A stretch of DNA of 64,000 nucleotides from Prionace glauca (taxonomy: Eukaryota > Chordata > Chondrichthyes > Carcharhiniformes > Carcharhinidae). Positions 1 to 10,539 of the stretch are shown in pieces. The position numbers were made by a program, and so were the translations under genes. Location of the stretch: the NCBI GenBank assembly GCA_037974335.1, contig CM075760.1, forward strand, positions 35,659,609 through 35,723,608, written 5' to 3'. The notes beneath the pieces are model-generated. The model saw only the letters and a program-made list of their open reading frames with translations, did not search any database and was not told the DNA's origin. How positions within the stretch are numbered: the stretch's first letter is position 1; each line of letters opens with the position of its first letter.

Positions 1-800
1 GGAATTCTACCTCTCATATCGATATATCTGTCCAAATGCCTTTTAAATTTTGTCAGTGTCCTGCCTCAACCACTTACTCTGGCAGCTCATTCCACATACG
101 TATCACCCTCTATTTAAAAAAATGTTCCAAAAGTTCCCATTAATTATTACTCCTCTTACGTTAAACCTGTGCCGGTTAGTTCTCGAATCCCCAACCCCGG
201 GAAAACTTTGAGTGCATTCAACCAATCCATGCCTCTCGCGATTTTATACTCATCTATAAGATCACCTCTCAGTCTCCTATGCGACAAAGAGAGAAGTTCG
301 AGTTTGTCCAATCTCTCCATATAACTCAGTGTTTTGAGTCCTGGCAACATCCTTGTAAATCTCTTGTGTGCTGTCTCCAGTTTAATAACATTTTTCCTAC
401 AGCAAGGCGACCAGAACTGAACACAATACTTCAGGTGCGGTCTCACCAACACCCTGTACAAATGCAGCATAACTTCCCAATTTCTATACTCCATGCCCTG
501 TCTGATGAAGCTCAGCATGCCAAAATCCTTCTTCACTGCCTTATCTACCTTTATACAACAGTGCACCTGAATTCCAGGATTCCTCTGTGCCAAAATATTC
601 CCGAAGATCCTACCATTTACTATGAAAGTCGAACCTTGATTTGACTTTCCATAATGTAACGCCTCACACTTATCTGTATTGATCCCCATTTGCCATTTCT
701 CGGTAGACTTCCCCAGATGATCAAAGTCCTGCTGCAATTTTTGATAACGTTCTGCGCTGTCGACAATAGGACCTATTTTATTGTAATTTTCTAATTTTGT
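1..800 (-). mobile_element. CR1-type LINE, 3' fragment
   Basis: The minus strand encodes the C-terminal part of a CR1-type reverse transcriptase. Recognisable pieces, from right to left, are KWQMGINTDKCEALHYGK, the LYRVLVRPHLKYCVQFWSP block and the RRLRGDLIDEYKI block, each standard in vertebrate CR1 ORF2. The frame is open over roughly 200 codons and then runs into rearranged sequence. The element is 5'-truncated and its normal upstream RT palm is missing. The same piece lies at about 18706-19500 in copy B. It is non-functional. Confidence 0.85.
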
Positions 801-1390
801 AATGTGACAAGTAGTGCACCACAGGGATCGTCGAAAAGAGGGATCTTGGAGGTCAGATGTACTGTTCTCTGAAGGTGAAGTCACAGTTAGATAAGGCAAT
901 GAAGAAGGCTTCTGGCATGCTGGCCTTCATCGGTCAGGGCATTGAGTATAGAAGTTGGGAAGTTATATTACTGTTGCACAGGACATTGGTGAGACCGCGC
1001 CTGGAGTATTCTGCTCGCCTTGCTATCGGAAGAATGTTATTAAACTGGAAACAGTGCAGAAGATATTTACAAGGGTGTTGCCAGAACTCAAAGAACTGAG
1101 TTATAGGGAAAGACTGGACAGGAGACTGGCAGGAGACTGAGGGGTGATCTTGTAGAGGTGTATGCGATCATGACAGCCATGGATAGGGTAAATGCGCTTA
1201 ATGTTTTTCCTAGGGATCAGTGCTGGAGCCTCGACTTTTTGCAATTTATATGAATGACTTGGATGAAGGGAATGAAGGTACGGTTGCTAAATTTGCTGAC
1301 AACAATAGAGAGGAATTAAATTGTGAAGTGGATGTGAGGAGGCGACAAATTGAAGTAGATAGGTTAAATGAGTGGGAAAACTGTGGAAAT
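800..1390 (+). mobile_element. Scrambled CR1-type LINE fragment
   Basis: Plus-strand RT pieces appear in a non-colinear order. A SAPQGS remnant of the SGVPQGS motif (about 806) is followed by the distal LVRPRLEYS thumb block (about 990), and then by the more proximal block GSVLEPRLFAIYMNDLDEG with a decayed FADD-like motif (1212-1330). In an intact element the last block precedes the thumb. The fragment abuts a minus-strand LINE piece, which gives an inverted junction near 800. The same scramble is present at about 19500-20100, so it predates the segmental duplication. Confidence 0.75.
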
Positions 1391-1620
1391 TGGAACCAAA
1401 AAACAAAATGCTGGAAAATCTCAGCAGGTCTGGCTGTATCTGTAAGAAGAGAAAACAACTGATGTTTCATGGCCAGATAACCCTTTGGACGCAAAACATC
1501 AGCTCTATTCGGTTCCGATAAATGCTGCCAGACTTGTTGAGATTTTTCAGCATTTTCTCTTTTGATTTCAGATTCCAGCATCCGCCGTAATTTATTTACT
1601 GCCCTCAACAACTGATGAGA
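1391..1620. repeat. Foldback (palindromic) repeat
   Basis: The left arm contains AATGCTGGAAAATCTCAGCA and GGTCTGGC, and the right arm contains their reverse complement (GCCAGACTTGTTGAGATTTT, CAGCATTTTC). This makes an imperfect hairpin of roughly 90 bp per arm around a short centre. A second copy sits at about 20105-20330 in copy B, and a half copy lies at about 62610-62720. The family is unnamed here; it may be a non-autonomous foldback DNA element. No coding potential is seen. Confidence 0.6.
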
Positions 1621-1624
1621 AATA

Positions 1625-2335
1625 TTCATTTAGGATCTCACTCATCTTTCGTGGATCTGCACATAGATGACCTTGTTGATCCTTAACTGAGCCTATTCTC
1701 TCCCTTATTACTCTTTTATTCTTTATGTATTTGTAGAAGCGCTTTGGATTCTCCTTTGCCTCATCTGCCAAAACAATTTCATGTTCCCTTTTTTCCCTCC
1801 TGATTTCTCTCTTAACACCAGTCCTAAACCCCCTATAATCTTCAAGAGATTCACTTGATCCCAGCTGTCTATGTACGTCAAATGCCTCTTTCTCTTCTTG
1901 ACCAGGGCCTCAATATCTCGACTCATCCAGGGTTCCCTGCTTCTGCCAGGCTTGCTCTTCACTCTAAGAGGAATGTATTTACCCTGAACCCTGATTAACA
2001 CATCTTTGAAAGCATACCACTTACCAGATGTCCCTCTGCTTTCCCACAGACTTCCTCAATTAACTTTTGAAAGTTCCTGCCTGATATAATCAAAATTGGC
2101 CTTGCCCCAATTTGGAATTTTAGCTTTGGGACAGACCAATCATTGTCCATAGCTATCTTAAAACCAAGAGAACTATGGCCATTGGTCCCAAAGTGATTCC
2201 CCACTCACACTTCTGTCATCTGCCCTTCCTTATTTCCCAAGCGGAGGTCAAGTTTTGCCCCCTGTCTAGTTGAGCCATCCACAAACTGAATGAGAAACTC
2301 TTCCTGAATACATTCAACAAAATACTTCAGATTAA
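1625..2335 (-). mobile_element. CR1-type LINE, endonuclease-RT linker fragment
   Basis: The minus strand encodes the basic linker between endonuclease and reverse transcriptase, with the recognisable words GRSREPWMSRDIEALVKK and, further on, a YKYIKNKR-type block. Matching words (REPWVTRDIEDLVRRK) occur in the intact ORF of the LINE at 52.6 kb. The frame is broken by several stops and shifts. The equivalent in copy B lies at about 20340-21045. Confidence 0.75.
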
Positions 2336-2339
2336 GCTC

Positions 2340-2995
2340 CTCACAAAGATTAAATTTAAAGGGTAAGGCATGGCAAGAGAACTCAAATCCATCGTGCGAA
2401 CAAAGAACAAAGATACAGCACAGGAACAGGCGTTTGGGCCCTCCAAGTTGTCACTGACCATTCTGGTGACAGAACTAAAACCCTTCCAGGGACCATGTCC
2501 CTCTACTCCCATCCCATTCATGTATTTGCTCACACGCTCCTTAAAAGTTGCTAGCTTTTCTGCTTCCACTATCTCCCTTCGCAGTGAGTTCCAGGCACCC
2601 ATCACCCTCCGTATAAAAAATGTGCCTCGTATATCTCCTTTAAACTTTGTCTCTTGCACCGCAAACCTATGCCCCCAGTAATTGACTCTTCGACTCTGAG
2701 AAAAAAGCTTCTCACAATCCATTCTGTCCATGTCCCTCCTAATCTTATAGACTTCTGTCAGTTCGCCTCTCAACCTGCGTCATTCGAGTGAGAACAAACT
2801 AAGTTTGGTCTCTGCTCTCCTCGTTGCAATTTCTCCCAGACAAGACAACATTCCTGTAGATCTTTTCTGAACCCTCTCCAAAGCGCCCACATCCTTCTGG
2901 CAGCCTGGCAACCAGAATTGAACACTGTCTTCCAAGTATGGCTTTGCGTGCTACCTGTGTTCCATATGGGAAAGCGGGGACATCGCCAGTGCGTG
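2340..2995 (-). mobile_element. CR1-type LINE, 3' end
   Basis: The minus strand encodes the last part of ORF2: RGELTEVYKIRRDMDRMD, then FFIRRVMGAWNSLRREIVEA, a block that closes ORF2 in several CR1 subfamilies. Near 2400 the 3' region carries ACAAAGAACAAAGATACAGC, which resembles the tail of a second LINE/SINE family in this window (compare 52113). The thumb block just beyond 2800 is decayed. Copy B holds the same piece at about 21050-21700. Confidence 0.75.
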
Positions 2996-2999
2996 GGCC

Positions 3000-3760
3000 T
3001 AGCATGGGTGCATGAAGTGTCTTCAGCTGCGCTCTTTCCACAATCGTTCACTTCCTCCACTGCCAACAAACAGTGATAGCCGTGTGTGCCATCGTCAAGA
3101 TGCACCACAGGAACTCACTAAGGCTCTTGGAAGTTCGGGTTTCGGAACTGGAGCGGCACCTGGCGATGCTGTGGAGTATCTGCGAAGCAAGAATATCGTG
3201 GCCACAACAATAAGAGAGGCAGTCACACCACACGGTAAGATTCCACAGACAGGAAGGGAATGGATGACAGACAGGCAGAGAAAGAGGATAACAGTCAGGC
3301 AGAGAAAGAAGAGAACAATTCCCCACTCAATAGATATACTATTTTTGATCCCTGTTGAGAGGAAAGGTCTCTCAAGGGAAAACAGCAAAGCCAAGTATCA
3401 TTGAACTGGAGTCAGTTCTGCGGCAGAGTGAAATAGGAAAAATTATGGCAATGCAACAATTATGGGGGATTCATTTGTAACAGATAGTTGTTTCTGTGTC
3501 GCAAACGAGACTCCAGTATGTTGCCTCCTTGATGCCGGAGTCAAGGATGTTTTAGAGCCGTTGCAGGATATGCTGGAGGGGGACGGTGAACAGCCAATGT
3601 TGTGGTACATATTGGTACAAATGACATCGGTAAATAAAAAGTGGTGATGTCCTTAAAGCAGAATATAGGGAGTTCGGAAGAAAGTTGAAAAGCAGAACCG
3701 GAAATGTGGCGATCTCAAGAATACTACCAGTGCAACGTGCTGCTCAGAATAGAATTAGCA
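3000..3760 (+). mobile_element. LINE ORF1 fragment, esterase type
   Basis: Plus-strand sequence matches, in broken frames, the ORF1 of CR1 elements, which carries an SGNH-hydrolase-like esterase domain. The block VCCLLDAGVKDVLEPLQDML (3510-3570) corresponds to VCCLPGARVQDVAAGLQ in the fuller ORF1 at 32.6-33.5 kb. It is followed by a decayed V-V-H-I-G-T-N-D type motif near 3600. Upstream is a basic, Gln/Arg-rich stretch (3240-3340). In copy B this piece is split by the LINE insertion at 22301-24393. Confidence 0.7.
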
Positions 3761-4725
3761 GGATATCTCGGATGAACTTCCAACAGAGGAAATTCTCTGA
3801 GCAGTGACTCAGTCACTTCGACTGTACTGTGGGTATTCACAGAACCCTCCAGTGACAAACTGGAGGAAGACACAGAGAATACAGTGGGATGTAGATAGAC
3901 TGGAAAATTGGGTGGAAAAATGGAACTTAATCCAGACAAATACGAGGTGAAGCATTTTGGTAGATCCATTTCAGGTGGGAGATACAAAATAAATGGCAGA
4001 ACCATCAGGAGCATAGATACACAGAGAGGCCTGGGGGTAGATGTCCACAGATCCATTAAAGTAGAAGCCCAGGTGGAAAAGGTGGTGAAGAAAGCATGTG
4101 TCAAGCTTGCCTTCACCGGACCATGCATCGAGTATAAAGATTGGCAAATTATTTTACAGCTGTATAAAACATTGGTTAGGCCTCATTTGGAATACTGCAT
4201 GCAATTCTGGTTCACCACACTATCAGAAGGACGTGGAGGCTTTGGGGAGGGTGCAGAAAAAGATTTGCCAGGATGTTTCCTGATGTGGAGGGTATTAACT
4301 ATAAGGAAAAATTGACAAAAACTGGATTGTTCTTTCTGGAAAGGCAGAGGCTGAGGGGGGACCTGATGGAAATTTATGCAATTATGTGAGGCAGAGATAG
4401 GGTGAACAGTTGGAAGCTTTTTTTTCCCCCAGGGCTGAAGTTACAATTACAAGGAGGCACAAGTTCAAGATAAGGGGGAAATGGTTCAGTGAAGATGTGT
4501 AGGGAAGTTTTTTATACAGAGGGTGGTGGAGGCCTGGAGTGTGAGATGGTTGAGGCCGTTAGTGAGCCACATTGAAGAGTCATCTTGATAGGCAAATGAA
4601 CAAACAATAGAGAGTTACAAGCGGTTGGTTTATACCGGAAAATGCGATTGGCACAGGTTTGGAGGGCCGAAGAGCCTGTCCTGTGCTGTACTGTCCTTTA
4701 TTTTTTTGTTTGAGATCATTTAGCA
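3760..4725 (+). mobile_element. CR1-type LINE, 3' end
   Basis: Plus-strand RT C-terminal words occur in shifting frames: a DKYEVKHFGR-type block (3938), YKINGRTIRSIDTQRGLGVD (3984), the RPHLEYCMQFWF block (4178) and RQRLRGDLMEIYAI-like sequence (4340-4385). The piece ends near 4700 in GAGCCTGTCCTGTGCTGTACTG, a typical LINE 3' terminus. YKINGRTIRSIDTQRGLGV is close to the same stretch of the intact 52.6 kb LINE, so this is an older member of that family. Confidence 0.78.
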
Positions 4726-4729
4726 GAGG

Positions 4730-5500
4730 CAGTAGAAGAGGATTCTAATGTTCAGTGTCTCCTTCTGTGTTCTTTCCTCCTGTCAAACTAGTTTAAACTC
4801 TTCCCAATCGCACGCGTAAACCTATTCACAAGGACTTTGGCCCTAGTGTGGTTCAGGTGCAGGCCATCGCTTTTGTACGCGTCCTAACTCACCTAGAAAT
4901 GGTTCCAGAGATCTAGGAATCTAAACCCTGAACGCTTGCACCAACTCTTGAGTCCTATGGAGATGAAATAGGATGCTTATCTGTCCTATTTTCCTATCCA
5001 CTGCTGAGCTCACTATATTCTTGACGCAACGCCTCATTCTTCAGTTTGATTGTTAGATTGCTGGTACCGACAAGTACCACGCCCCCTAACTCATCACAAT
5101 CCCTTTCAAGATACCCTGCAGCCATTCGTTCATATCCCTGGCCCTGGCACCAGGGAGGCAGCACACAATCCTGGAGTAATGTCTTCGGCCACGGAAATTC
5201 TGAATGCACTCATCTGAGGGACCAGCGTCCTTATCAGCATCCGAATGGAATCCCCATTAGTAACCTGGGGAGGCTCCTGCATTACCTGCCTGTTCTTTCT
5301 CGATTGTCTGGTGGTTACCCATTCCCTTCTTCCCTCCAGTGCCTTGCTCTGTGGTGTGACCACTTCTCAAAACGGACTATCCATGTAAATCCCAGCCTCA
5401 TCAATGCACCCCAATATATTGAACTGTCGCCGAAACTCTGAAACCCTGAGCTCCAGTTTGTACCGCTGGGAGCACTTCTTGAACATGTGGTCATCTGGTC
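4730..5500 (-). mobile_element. LINE ORF1 fragment, esterase type
   Basis: The minus strand encodes decayed ORF1 sequence. The block GGVVLVGTSNLTIKLKNEAL (about 5045-5105) matches the esterase block written VVVHVGAGDVGKM in the 32.6 kb element. A second stretch upstream in the same strand (5130-5363) is a 77-codon open frame with no stops. The fragment has no RT. The homologous piece in copy B is 25965-27440 and is interrupted by the LINE at 26198-26819. Confidence 0.65.
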
Positions 5501-5504
5501 ATCT

Positions 5505-6140
5505 CATAAGAACATAAGAACATAAGAAATCGGAGCAGGAGTAGGCCATCTAGACCTCCGAGCCTGCCCCACCATTCAATAAGATCATGGCTGATCTGAA
5601 GTGGATCAGTTCCAGTTTTCCGCTCTCTCCCCATAACCCTTAATCCCCTCTCTTATCAGAAACCTATCTACCCGCGTCTTAGATATATTTAGCGAGGTAG
5701 CCTCCACCACTTCAACGGGCAGAGAATTCCAGAGATTCACCACCCTTTGAGTGAAGAAGTTCCTCCTCAACTCCGATCTTGAGGCTGTGCCCTCTAGTTC
5801 TGTTATCCTTTCTAAGTGGGAAGAATCTCTCTACCTCTACCCTATCCATCCCCTTCATTATCTTATACGTTTCTATAAGATTCCCCCCTCATCCTTCTAA
5901 ACTCCAACGAGTACAGACCCAATCTATTTAATCTCTCTTCATAGTCCAACCCCCTCATCTCCGGTATCAGCCTAATAAACTTTCTCTGCACTCCCTCCGA
6001 GGCCAATATATCCTTCCGCAAGCGCAGCGACCAAAACTGCACACAGTACTCCAGCTACAACCTCACCAGTACCCAGTCCAGTTGCAGCAAAACCTCCCTA
6101 CTTTGATATTCTATCCCCCTCGCTATAAAGGCCAAATCTC
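5505..6140 (-). mobile_element. CR1-type LINE, 3' end with octamer tail
   Basis: The plus-strand view begins with repeats of ACATAAGA (5511-5528), the reverse complement of the (TCTTATGT)n tail that marks the commonest LINE family of this window. It then runs through the 3' region and the RT thumb words on the minus strand. The element is 5'-truncated near 6140. It is present at the same place in copy B (27445-28100), so it was inserted before the duplication. Frames are broken. Confidence 0.85.
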
Positions 6141-6294
6141 AGACATTGTCAGCATCCAGGACATATGACAAGCTGCAGATTCCTTTTGGCTGCCCTCATC
6201 TGTCATGTCTTAAATGTAAAATTTACATGTAAGACCAGAACAAATCTAGATACAGATCAAAATAATACTTTTCGCAATAAATAATACATTTATT

Positions 6295-6900
6295 TTCACA
6301 GAACCACAGAATACTACAGGGCAGAAGAGGCTTTTCTGCGCAACGAGTCTCCACTGATGCATGAAAGGCCCCAACTTTCCCACCTCATCTCACTTGCCAG
6401 CAGTTGACCCATAGCCATGAATGTTATTACATACCAAGTCCTCATCCAGGTACTTTTTAAATGATGTGAGGCATCCCACTTCCAGAATCCCCCAAGGCAG
6501 CACTTTCCAGACCGTCACCACCCTCTGTGTAAAATTTCTTGAAATCCCCTCTGTACCTCCCACCCTTCACTTTTAATTCGTGTCTCTCATTACTAACCCT
6601 TCAACGAAAGACAACAGTTGCTCCCTATCCGTTTTGTACATACCCCTCATGATCTTGCACACTTCATTCAGTCGCCCCTCAGTCTTCTCTGCTCTAATGA
6701 AAACAACTCAAGCCTACAACATCTCTTCATAATTTACATGTTCCATCTCAGGCAGCATCCTGGTACATCTCCTGTGCATCTACTCCAGAGCCCTCTTTTT
6801 AGGTTCAGCTATTTAAACACTGGTCCTGCTATCAGTTCTCATGAACTAATCAGCTTACATTTTCCTGAGGCGTCACTCCTGGATTTTTTTCAAACTCAGC
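6295..6900 (-). mobile_element. Older LINE 3' fragment, CR1-like
   Basis: The sequence has the layout of a CR1-like 3' end read on the minus strand. It resembles 41945-42412 over the stretch around CCAGGTACTTTTTAAATGATG and the ACTTTCCAGACCGTCACCACC region. No coherent open frame remains. It is duplicated at about 28250-28860. Subfamily assignment is not possible by eye. Confidence 0.6.
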
Positions 6901-6901
6901 A

Positions 6902-7646
6902 TGTTGTCTATGGCTGACCCTCGCAGGTCCAAAGGTATATGAGGGCCTCGAACCTCACTGTCTACATAACTGTCCTGGTGAGGTGTGTGCCTCGCAGGTC
7001 TGGTGCTCTCTGCTGCATGAATCGTATGATCCCTACAGAAGGAAGGAGGTAATTAGGCCCATCGAGCCTGCACTGGCAACAATCACACCCAGGCCCTATT
7101 CACATAACACCAAATATTTATCATCCTAATCCCCCTGACACTGGGGTTAATTTACCATAGCTGGTCAACTCAACCCGCACATCTTTGGTCTGTGGGAGGA
7201 AAGCGGAGCACCCGAAGGAAACCCAGGCAGACACAGGGAGAACATGTAATCTTCATACAGACAATGATCTGAGGCCGGAATTTAACCCACATCCCTGGGG
7301 TTCTGAGGAAGCATTGCGAACCACTGAGCCATCATGACAACCTCAGGTGAGGCTTCAAACCTCACGCTTTCTATATCACTGCCTCCCTGTGAAACAAATC
7401 CCTCAAAGGTCCGATGCTGTCCACTGCCCAAAGGTGAGTGAGGGCTTTGATCCTTACACTCTCTTCAATCACTGTCCCGGTGAAACATACCCCTCCTATC
7501 TGGTGCTTTGCCCTGCCCAAGGGTGAGTGATAGCCTTAACCCTCACACTCTCCATATCACTGACTGGTGGAGCTCATCTCTCACAGGTTCACTACCCTCC
7601 GCTGCCTGAATCTGTTTGCTAGCCTCGAACTGCACGCTGTCTTATA
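6902..7646. repeat. Tandem repeat, ~90 bp unit, split by SINEs
   Basis: Related units recur with the words GAGTGAGGGC(T)T, CTCACACTCTC, ATCACTGTCC(T)GGTGAAA and AGGTCCG(A)TGCT, with starts near 6931, 7345, 7428 and 7519. One SINE (7018-7345) and another (7647-7985) sit inside the array, and CTGTCCTGGTGAATGG after 7985 looks like its continuation. Units are diverged from each other. Copy B carries the same array at about 28890-29590. Confidence 0.6.
7018..7345 (-). mobile_element. tRNA-derived SINE
   Basis: Read on the minus strand it has the order typical of elasmobranch tRNA-derived SINEs (HE1/V-SINE type, from memory): a tRNA-like head with box-like words (near 7345-7270), a conserved middle GTTTCCT..GGGTGCTCCGC..TTTCCTCCCACAG, and a tail matching CGATGGGCC..TAATTACCTCC. 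It lies inside the ~90 bp tandem repeat, and its copy in the second duplicate is at about 28976-29298. Confidence 0.8.
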
Positions 7647-7985
7647 GAACCATAGAACCATACAGTGCAGAAATAGGCCCTTCGGCCCATCGAGTCTGCA
7701 CCGAACACAATCCCACCCAGACCCTATCCCCATATCCCGACACATTTACCTGCTAATCCCTCTAACCTACACATCCCAGGACACTAAGGGGCAATTTTAG
7801 CATAGCCAATGAACCTAACCCGCACATCTTTGGACTGTGGGAGGAAACCGGAGCACCCGGAGAAAACCCACGCAGACACGAGGAGAATGTGCAAACTCCA
7901 CACAGGCAGTGACCCGAGCCGGGAATCGAACCCAGGACCCTGGAGCTGTGAAGCAGCAGTGCTAACCACTGTGCTACCGTGCCGC
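7647..7985 (-). mobile_element. tRNA-derived SINE, copy-A specific
   Basis: This is a near full-length minus-strand SINE. The tRNA-like head reads CACGGTAGCACAGTGGTTAG and then GGTTCGATTCCCGG (plausible pol III A and B boxes), the conserved middle is intact, and the tail ends at CTATGGTTCTAT. It starts exactly where sequence shared with copy B stops (after CTGTCTTATA). B instead has the long LINE at 29587, so this SINE most likely inserted after the duplication. Confidence 0.88.
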
Positions 7986-8009
7986 TGTCGCTGTCCTGGT
8001 GAATGGTAG

Positions 8010-8350
8010 GTGCAGGAAGGATGTTCCCAATAGTGGGGGCGTCGAGAACCAGGGGCTATCATCTAAAGATACTGGGTAAACCTTTTAGTATTGACATGAG
8101 GGGAAATTATTTCAGAGAGTGGTAAGCCTGTGGAATTCAGTACCATGGAAAGCAGTTGAGGCGAACACATTGTGTGTTTTCAAACAAGAGTTAGACATAA
8201 CTCTTGGTGCGAAGAGGATCAAAGGAAAGAGGGAACGGCAGGATCAAGCTACTGAATTGGATGATCAGCCATGATCATAATCAATGGAGGAGCAGGCTCA
8301 AAGAGGCAAATGGCCTACTCGTGCTCCGAGTATCAATGTTTCTATGATCA
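8010..8350 (+). mobile_element. CR1-type LINE, 3' end
   Basis: Plus-strand 3' terminal part of a LINE. It starts near GGATGTTCCC..GAACCAGGGG, passes a degenerate 'TTTCAAACAAGAGTTAGACA' block that corresponds to the closing ORF2 codons, and ends with GGAGCAGGCTC..GGCCTACTCGTGCTCC and TTTCTATGATCAATG. Strong 5' truncation; no open frame of note. Confidence 0.7.
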
Positions 8351-8608
8351 ATGTCTCTGCTGAGCACCCCATCACCCTGCACTGCCAGTTACCACTATTG
8401 CCTCCTGCCCTTTCTCTCCTCCAGTTTTTGGCGTTAAACATTTCCTTCCTGTGGCGTGTAGACCATCCCATTGGTTGTTCCAGGCTCATTGACTTCAATT
8501 CATCAAAAAATACATTAACGCATCAGAAAATCTGAAAATCTCCTCATTCAAACTTACTTTGTTTCCGGCCTGATGTGTGAATTAATTATTTATTTCCCCT
8601 CTTTACAG

Positions 8609-9510
8609 TGAACATCATCACGATTGTTATCCTCATCCGTAAAAACTGTGGTCTCTCCAGATGTGTCACTTCTTACCTGGTGGCCATGGCTTTGGCAGAT
8701 CTACTGGTTATCATTCTCGACTTGATAATGAGACAGATTCCAATTGTTTTTGAGGAGCATTTTCATTTCCTGTTGTATATCCGTGTGTGTAACATCCACG
8801 CCGTCCTGCTTTATGCAGCCACTGACTGTTCTGTCTGGTTCACTGTCAGTTTCACCTTTGATCGATTTGTGGCCATTTGCTGCCAGAAACTGAAAAAGAA
8901 ATACTGCAGTGAGAAAACGGCAGTGGTGGTTCTGGGAACAGTGACAGTGCTGAGCTGTTTAAAGAACATATTCTGGTGTTTTATGTTATTGGGTGCGTAT
9001 GTGCTCTTGAATGACCCCTGGTTTTGTGAGGTAACAGGCACTGTTCTGTTGTCCCCAGTCTGGGGCACAGTCGAGTTCGCCCACAACATTCTAACCCCGT
9101 GTGTCCCATTTGTCCTGATTCTGTTGTTCAATGTTTTCACTGTCAGGCACATTTTTGTGAGCAGCAGAGCCCGCAGGAGATTCCGGGCTCAAAGCAGTGG
9201 GGAGAGTCCCAAAGACACAGAGATGGAAAGTCGAAGGAAATCCATCATTTTGCTATTTGTTATCTCAGCCAATTTCATCCTGTTATGGTCAGTGTTAATG
9301 TTTTATTCGGTGTGGAAGCGTATGTTCAATTTGGGATATAAAGCGGTATTTCTCGATGGCTTTGTGATGGAACTGGCCTTCATGCTGCAGCTCCTGAGTT
9401 GCTGCACCAACACTGGAATATATGCCGTCACCCAGACGAAGTTCAGGCAGCAGTTGAAAAATGTGCTGTTGAATTCCTTTACTCCAATTCTCCATTTCAT
9501 TAAAAGATAA
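8609..9510 (+). CDS. GPR139-like G-protein-coupled receptor (main exon)
   Basis: The exon starts after a good acceptor (CTTTACAG at 8601-8608). The first codon is completed by a G from the preceding exon, giving V-N-I-I-T in transmembrane helix 1. The 299 encoded residues cover all remaining helices: LADLL in TM2, a C in IRVCNIHAVL at the TM3 start, FDRFVAI in place of DRY at the end of TM3, a basic third loop (RARRRFRAQ..ESRRKSI), and SCCTNTGIYAVTQ in TM7 instead of NPxxY. TM6 lacks the CWxP motif, as is common in this family. It ends in TAA with no internal stop. No matching first exon was found between 7000 and 8608; it may lie upstream of the window or be lost. Family assignment is from recall; the ligand is unknown. 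Confidence 0.85.
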
Positions 9511-10535
9511 GAAGAATGGTGTCACCCACATTTTCCAGAAATTTCTAATTTCATTCCACATTACAAGGAGGGGAATGGGGAAAAATCCCTTTGCATCCTC
9601 CCCTCCTATTGCCAGGACAACTTTACTCCCAAACAGGATAACGGAGTGTGTCATGCAAATTAAAGACCAGACCAAAAACTGGAACAAAATATTGAATTTC
9701 GCATAGAATAACCAAGACTTCAGTATGAAACTAGAAGATGGAAGAGGGGCTTTCGGGGAGTTAATTCATCCACAAAGTTTACTCTCCCATGAATAATACA
9801 AGTGCATGTTTAGCTCAAATTATATAAAAATGTGTCGACAGCCAACACTCTTGGCAGCTGTGTTCAAATGCATGTCAAATAAGCCCACGCTTTTCTGCAA
9901 AAATATCTTTGAAAATGATTTTTCTCCACTCTGTATTTTCTACTAAATGAAAAAAAATCAATATGTATGATCACGAGAACTCGAGACAGGCTAAGACCCA
10001 ACACAGAAAATTGGTGTAAGGGACTGTGTAGAATGACCTTCAAGAAAGACATCACATCCACAACCCACGAGCTCAGAATGGAAGCTTTGTTTAAACGAGT
10101 CATTTGGAAAATCTGGTCTGGATTTCAAAATTCAGGCCACTCATGGAAAGCATTATTGTGAAAGGTGATTGTAAAGCATGTTTTTTGGGGAGTGGAGTTT
10201 GGGAACTCTTATGTGACAATGGCCTGCGGGGGGGTGGGGGGTGAATTCTGAAGACACATCCACTTGAAGTTCAGAGCGGACACCACAGCCATCTCCTGTG
10301 TTTATAGGGGATTGTGTTACTGAGAACCGTTGTCGGTTAAAGATTATACTTTATCACCCAAGTTAACCTTAAAATCAGTGTAACTTTGGCTAAAGATTAC
10401 AATTCCTTTTAAAAATACAGCTAACATTAATTTTAAAATCAGAAAATTCTTGTTTAAATCAGAATTGTTTGATTAAATCTCTGAATTACAAGTAAATCAA
10501 AATTACTTGTTTAAATCTCTTACTGCATTCACATG
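9511..10535. other. Intergenic, nothing recognised
   Basis: AT-rich 3' flank of the receptor exon. It holds short open frames only, with no repeat family recognised. A few G-rich words occur at 10219-10240. No polyadenylation signal could be assigned with confidence. Confidence 0.5.
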
Positions 10536-10539
10536 TACA

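Larger units (their letters stand above)
1..7646 (+). repeat. Segmental duplication, copy A
   Basis: The whole stretch recurs in the same orientation at 18703-29590. Position 1 aligns with 18703 and the shared sequence stops at the words CGCTGTCTTATA (ending near 7646 and 29590). By eye the copies differ by a few percent, mostly point changes. Copy A lacks three LINE insertions present in copy B (at 22301, 24552 and 26198), and lacks a ~75 bp piece near 4996 that B has. Its left end lies outside the window, because sequence shared with B is already running at base 1. It contains only transposon remains; no host gene is seen. Confidence 0.93.
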
